The notes under the pieces were generated by a model. It ran no database searches. It worked only from the letters and a program-made list of their open reading frames with translations, and was not told the origin of the DNA. Made by a program: the position numbers and the translations under genes. Below are positions 5,356 through 7,213 of a DNA stretch of 7,213 bases, piece by piece (within the stretch, counting starts at the first letter, position 1; each line of letters starts with the position of its first letter). Location: positions 1 through 7,213 of the forward strand of contig JACOEF010000253.1 of the NCBI GenBank assembly GCA_024998705.1, in the 5' to 3' direction. The stretch comes from Nitrospira sp. (GTDB taxonomy: Bacteria > Nitrospirota > Nitrospiria > Nitrospirales > Nitrospiraceae).

Positions 5356-6186
5356 TCAAAGAGTCGGCAGGAGGTCCATGAGGCTGCGGTTCCATCCTAC
5401 CGGCCCCACTCCTTCGGCGCGGGTGAGGTGGGGAAGCTGCACGTCCGGGTCGTAGGAGCCATCCGGCCTCCGGACGAGGATGGGATAGTCTACGGTTTCA
5501 AGCATGGGGAGGTCGTTCAGACTGTCTCCGATCCCGATTGTGGTTAAGACGCGCTGTTCCTGCCGTGCGGCCTGCGCATACCAGGCAATGAGTCGCCGAC
5601 TCGCAACCCCTTTATCGTTCTCTCCCATCAAATGATAAAACCGCCCTCCTCGAGTTATGCGTAGACCGCGTGTTTCCGCCGCAGCCAGCAGGCGGTGCCA
5701 GGACACCTCGTTTCCCTCAACGACAAACGGTTCGTCGTATTCCCGGCGGAGAGCGTGCAGGGTTTCCTCGGGAGACAGTCCCGTGAGATGGGATATCTCG
5801 TTGGGGGAGAGATCTCCGAATCCCTGCAGGCGACAACCGAGCTCTTGACGAATGGCGTTCAGCGCCTCCCGTAATTTGGCATAGGGGGTTCCGATCGCGA
5901 CCACCTCATATTCCCCGCTGGCCGTTGACCCCTCCAAGGGAAATGGAAAAGAGCCCTTGGGAATGAACAGCCCACCGCCGTTTTCGACGATAAAGGGATG
6001 GTGATTGTGGAGGCGAAGCCGAAGCGGCTCCATTTCTGATCGGGTCTTACTCGAAACCAAAACAAGGGTCGCACCTGTTGTCTGGATAGCCGAGAGCGCC
6101 TCCGCCGCCGCATCATAGGAATAAGTGGTGGTGTCGAGCAGGCTTCCGTCGAGGTCAGTGAGGATGAGGATGTGGCGCTGGGGCAA
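5356..6186 (-). CDS. mpgP: HAD phosphatase, mannosyl/glucosyl-3-phosphoglycerate phosphatase family
   Basis: A cytoplasmic Mg-dependent phosphatase predicted to remove phosphate from mannosyl- or glucosyl-3-phosphoglycerate, yielding the compatible solute. The 276 residues match the usual family length. Motifs in order: D11-L-D13-GS (nucleophile and acid/base), VSSKTRSE (44-51), HPFIVENGGGLFIP (63-76), GFGDLSPNEISHLTGL (122-137), REYDEPFV (148-155), GGRFYHLMGENDKG (180-193, Lys192) and GIGDSLNDLPMLE (218-230, metal-binding). All catalytic residues are present. I choose TTG 6186-6184 as start because AAGGAG (6194-6199) lies 7 nt before it; the longest frame, from TTG 6252, adds 22 residues with no family match. 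A TATACT -10-like box lies between these two starts. It is convergent with the glycosyltransferase operon, so it is separately transcribed though probably in the same pathway. Which sugar it handles is open. Confidence 0.9.
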   Translation of the reverse strand: MPQRHILILTDLDGSLLDTTTYSYDAAAEALSAIQTTGATLVLVSSKTRSEMEPLRLRLHNHHPFIVENGGGLFIPKGSFPFPLEGSTASGEYEVVAIGTPYAKLREALNAIRQELGCRLQGFGDLSPNEISHLTGLSPEETLHALRREYDEPFVVEGNEVSWHRLLAAAETRGLRITRGGRFYHLMGENDKGVASRRLIAWYAQAARQEQRVLTTIGIGDSLNDLPMLETVDYPILVRRPDGSYDPDVQLPHLTRAEGVGPVGWNRSLMDLLPTL

Positions 6187-6207
6187 CGGGATACTCCTTG
6201 AGCCCCC

Positions 6208-6213
6208 AGTATA
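6208..6213 (-). promoter_or_regulatory. -10-like box upstream of the phosphatase
   Basis: On the minus strand TATACT matches 5 of 6 bases of the -10 consensus and lies about 20 bases before the TTG start. No good -35 box sits 16-18 bp upstream. If used, the transcript would begin just before the ribosome binding site and would exclude the upstream TTG at 6252. Confidence 0.3.
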
Positions 6214-6741
6214 CGGAACCTCCGGGTGTAGATCACCACCCTTCTCGGGCAATGCGGCCAGTCTTCCTCATTGGTTACAGGTCAGTATTGGCCTGAGACT
6301 ATGTTCCCCGAACTCGATGAGCGTATCGGCGGCCCCGTTGTTCCCACCGGTCCGTGCACCCATCGAAGATCACTGTAGGAGACTCGTAGGCTGTGGTCCC
6401 GGCGACGTCGGCCTGTGTCAGGTTGATGCAAAGTTCTGTGTCGCAACCGGCACAGGAGAATCCCCGATCAAGATCGGACCGGGGAATGCCGAAAAGGATA
6501 GGCAGATCGCTGTGTCAGATCCTGGTTGAAGGGGAGGGCGGGTGAAGGTCCCCATCCAGGGTCATCAGCGCATTTGGGCTCGGATGAGGACCATCTAGTG
6601 GCCAAGGCACTTCCTGTTTTTCCCGTACGGCGTTGTTTTCTGGTGCAGTGGCATGTCCTATCGGACCATCCTCCTAGTCGATTTCATAGTGATGACATGT
6701 TTGGAATAATAAAACATATCAAATAGTTACAGGCTTACACC
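6214..6741. other. Long intergenic stretch without a convincing gene
   Basis: About 530 bp between the divergent phosphatase and TPR genes. Open plus-strand frames end at 6529 and 6726, but they lack ribosome binding sites and recognisable domains. The frame ending at 6529 closes with QIAVSDPG, resembling the end of PilZ 3. The right part (6680-6730) is clearly AT-richer than the rest of the window and may hold the promoter of the TPR gene. No RNA gene or intrinsic terminator is evident. Confidence 0.5.
6697..6717. promoter_or_regulatory. AT-rich inverted repeat upstream of the TPR gene
   Basis: ATGTTT (6697-6702) and AAACAT (6712-6717) form a perfect inverted repeat around 9 AT-rich bases. 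TTGGAA (6701-6706) and TAGTTA (6724-6729), 17 bp apart, form a weak promoter-like pair overlapping it. It could be an operator or simply part of an AT-rich promoter region. Confidence 0.3.
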
Positions 6742-6861
6742 GTGCGATACGATAAAAAAAGCCCTCTCAAATCAGACAAGAAGAGCCCAGCGAAAGCCTA
6801 GAAAAAGGTCAGTCTTGGCTACAACAAGAAGTCAGCGCTGCTCGAAGATGCCATTACGCAA
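6742..6861 (+). pseudogene. Protein-like 5' extension of the TPR gene, broken by an in-frame TAG
   Basis: Reading upstream in the frame of the TPR gene, protein-like sequence continues to GTG 6742, with AGG at 6731-6733 as a possible ribosome binding site. The first 19 codons give a basic peptide with two KKSP motifs (codons 5-8 and 14-17). Codon 20 is TAG (6799-6801). The frame then continues KKVSLGYNKKSALLEDAITQ into the TPR region. The segment after the TAG completes the first TPR helix, so it looks like true coding sequence. It may be a nonsense mutation, a sequencing error, or a chance open frame before a non-standard start. Confidence 0.45.
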
Positions 6862-7213
6862 ATGAATGCCGGCAAGTACGGCCGGGCGTCTGCCGTGCTC
6901 AAAGACCTCCTCGCACTCGACCCGCTCAACGCCGAAGGGCGGCGCCTGTTCGCCACGCTCCATTTACGGCTCGGCAGTCTCATGAGTGCACGGACGGCGT
7001 TCGAATCGTTGGCGCGAGAGGCGATGGAACGGCAGGACTACTGGCTGGCGGAATCGCTGTTGCGGGAATACCTGACGGCCGGCCCACGCTATGTCCCCTT
7101 CCTGGAAATGTTAGGCCGTGTGTATGAAGATAAGGGCGATGTCATGGCGGCCGTGGCTGAGTACGGGAAGGCTGTTGAGGTGTTGTTGGAAGATCCGGAC
7201 ACCGACAATCCCA
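6862..7213 (+). CDS. TPR-repeat protein (5' part; runs off the right edge)
   Basis: The visible 117 residues are helical repeats of the tetratricopeptide type, cytoplasmic as far as seen. The clearest repeat is N2-AGKYGRASAVLKDLLALDP-L22, with the TPR pattern G-x-Y/F...A...L...LDP, followed by helices at 23-53, 58-74 and 79-109; YEDKGDVMAAVAEYGKAVE is a second good repeat. TPR proteins act as protein-binding scaffolds, and the partner cannot be inferred. ATG 6862 is the first ATG after the in-frame TAG at 6799, but it has no good ribosome binding site and cuts into the first TPR helix, which begins near codon 6838. The natural start may therefore lie upstream, and the gene may be damaged. The C-terminal part is outside the window. 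Confidence 0.75.
   Translation, partial: MNAGKYGRASAVLKDLLALDPLNAEGRRLFATLHLRLGSLMSARTAFESLAREAMERQDYWLAESLLREYLTAGPRYVPFLEMLGRVYEDKGDVMAAVAEYGKAVEVLLEDPDTDNP

Noticed and set aside
6252..6293. Start of a shikimate-kinase-like protein (MRPVFLIGYRS)
   Set aside because: The P-loop Gly-Lys-Thr is missing, a stop follows after 14 codons, and similarity in the next frame is too short to count.
6754..6792. Intrinsic terminator on the minus strand (T run after GC-rich arms)
   Set aside because: GCCCTCT and AGAGCCC are not complementary beyond 4 bases, and the A run is explained by Lys codons.

Overview
The window is GC-rich bacterial chromosome. Its gene content suggests a Nitrospira-like member of Nitrospirota, because it combines an atypical PyrF, several small stand-alone PilZ proteins, a glycosylglycerate-type glycosyltransferase and a TPR protein. 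That assignment rests on gene content and protein style only; there is no rRNA or other phylogenetic marker to confirm it. I see no transposase, integrase, phage gene or CRISPR array.

Layout from left to right: pyrF (141-860, +) makes UMP in pyrimidine synthesis. A promoter-like element at about 973-1002 precedes a complete tRNA-His(GUG) gene (1027/1028-1104, +). Then come three small single-domain PilZ proteins in a row (1141-1515, 1688-2032, 2259-2624, all +). They are clearly paralogous and share a DxSxxGW variant of the c-di-GMP motif; the third has lost the first Arg of RxxxR. A gap of 340 bp with no convincing gene follows.

The second block looks like a compatible-solute module. It contains a soluble GT-A glycosyltransferase of the glucosyl/mannosylglycerate (or 3-phosphoglycerate) type (2965-4266, +), an MscS-like multi-helix membrane protein without the MscS beta domain (4324-5031, +), and a small one-helix membrane protein (5073-5297, +). 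Facing them is a HAD phosphatase of the mannosyl-3-phosphoglycerate phosphatase family (5356-6186, -), which I place on a TTG start with a strong ribosome binding site. If the transferase makes the phosphorylated intermediate, the HAD enzyme would remove the phosphate; if it uses free glycerate, the phosphatase would be an alternative or repair route. The membrane proteins may link the module to osmotic stress, which is an inference from family and context.

A 555-bp stretch upstream of the phosphatase holds no convincing gene. The window ends inside a TPR-repeat protein (ATG 6862, running off the right edge). The most surprising local observation lies just upstream of that ATG: the same frame stays protein-like back to a GTG at 6742, with two KKSP motifs, but is broken by a single in-frame TAG at 6799-6801.

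The best candidates for something new are the triple PilZ cassette beside an osmolyte module, the unassigned TM-helix plus mini-membrane-protein pair, and the amber-interrupted TPR gene.
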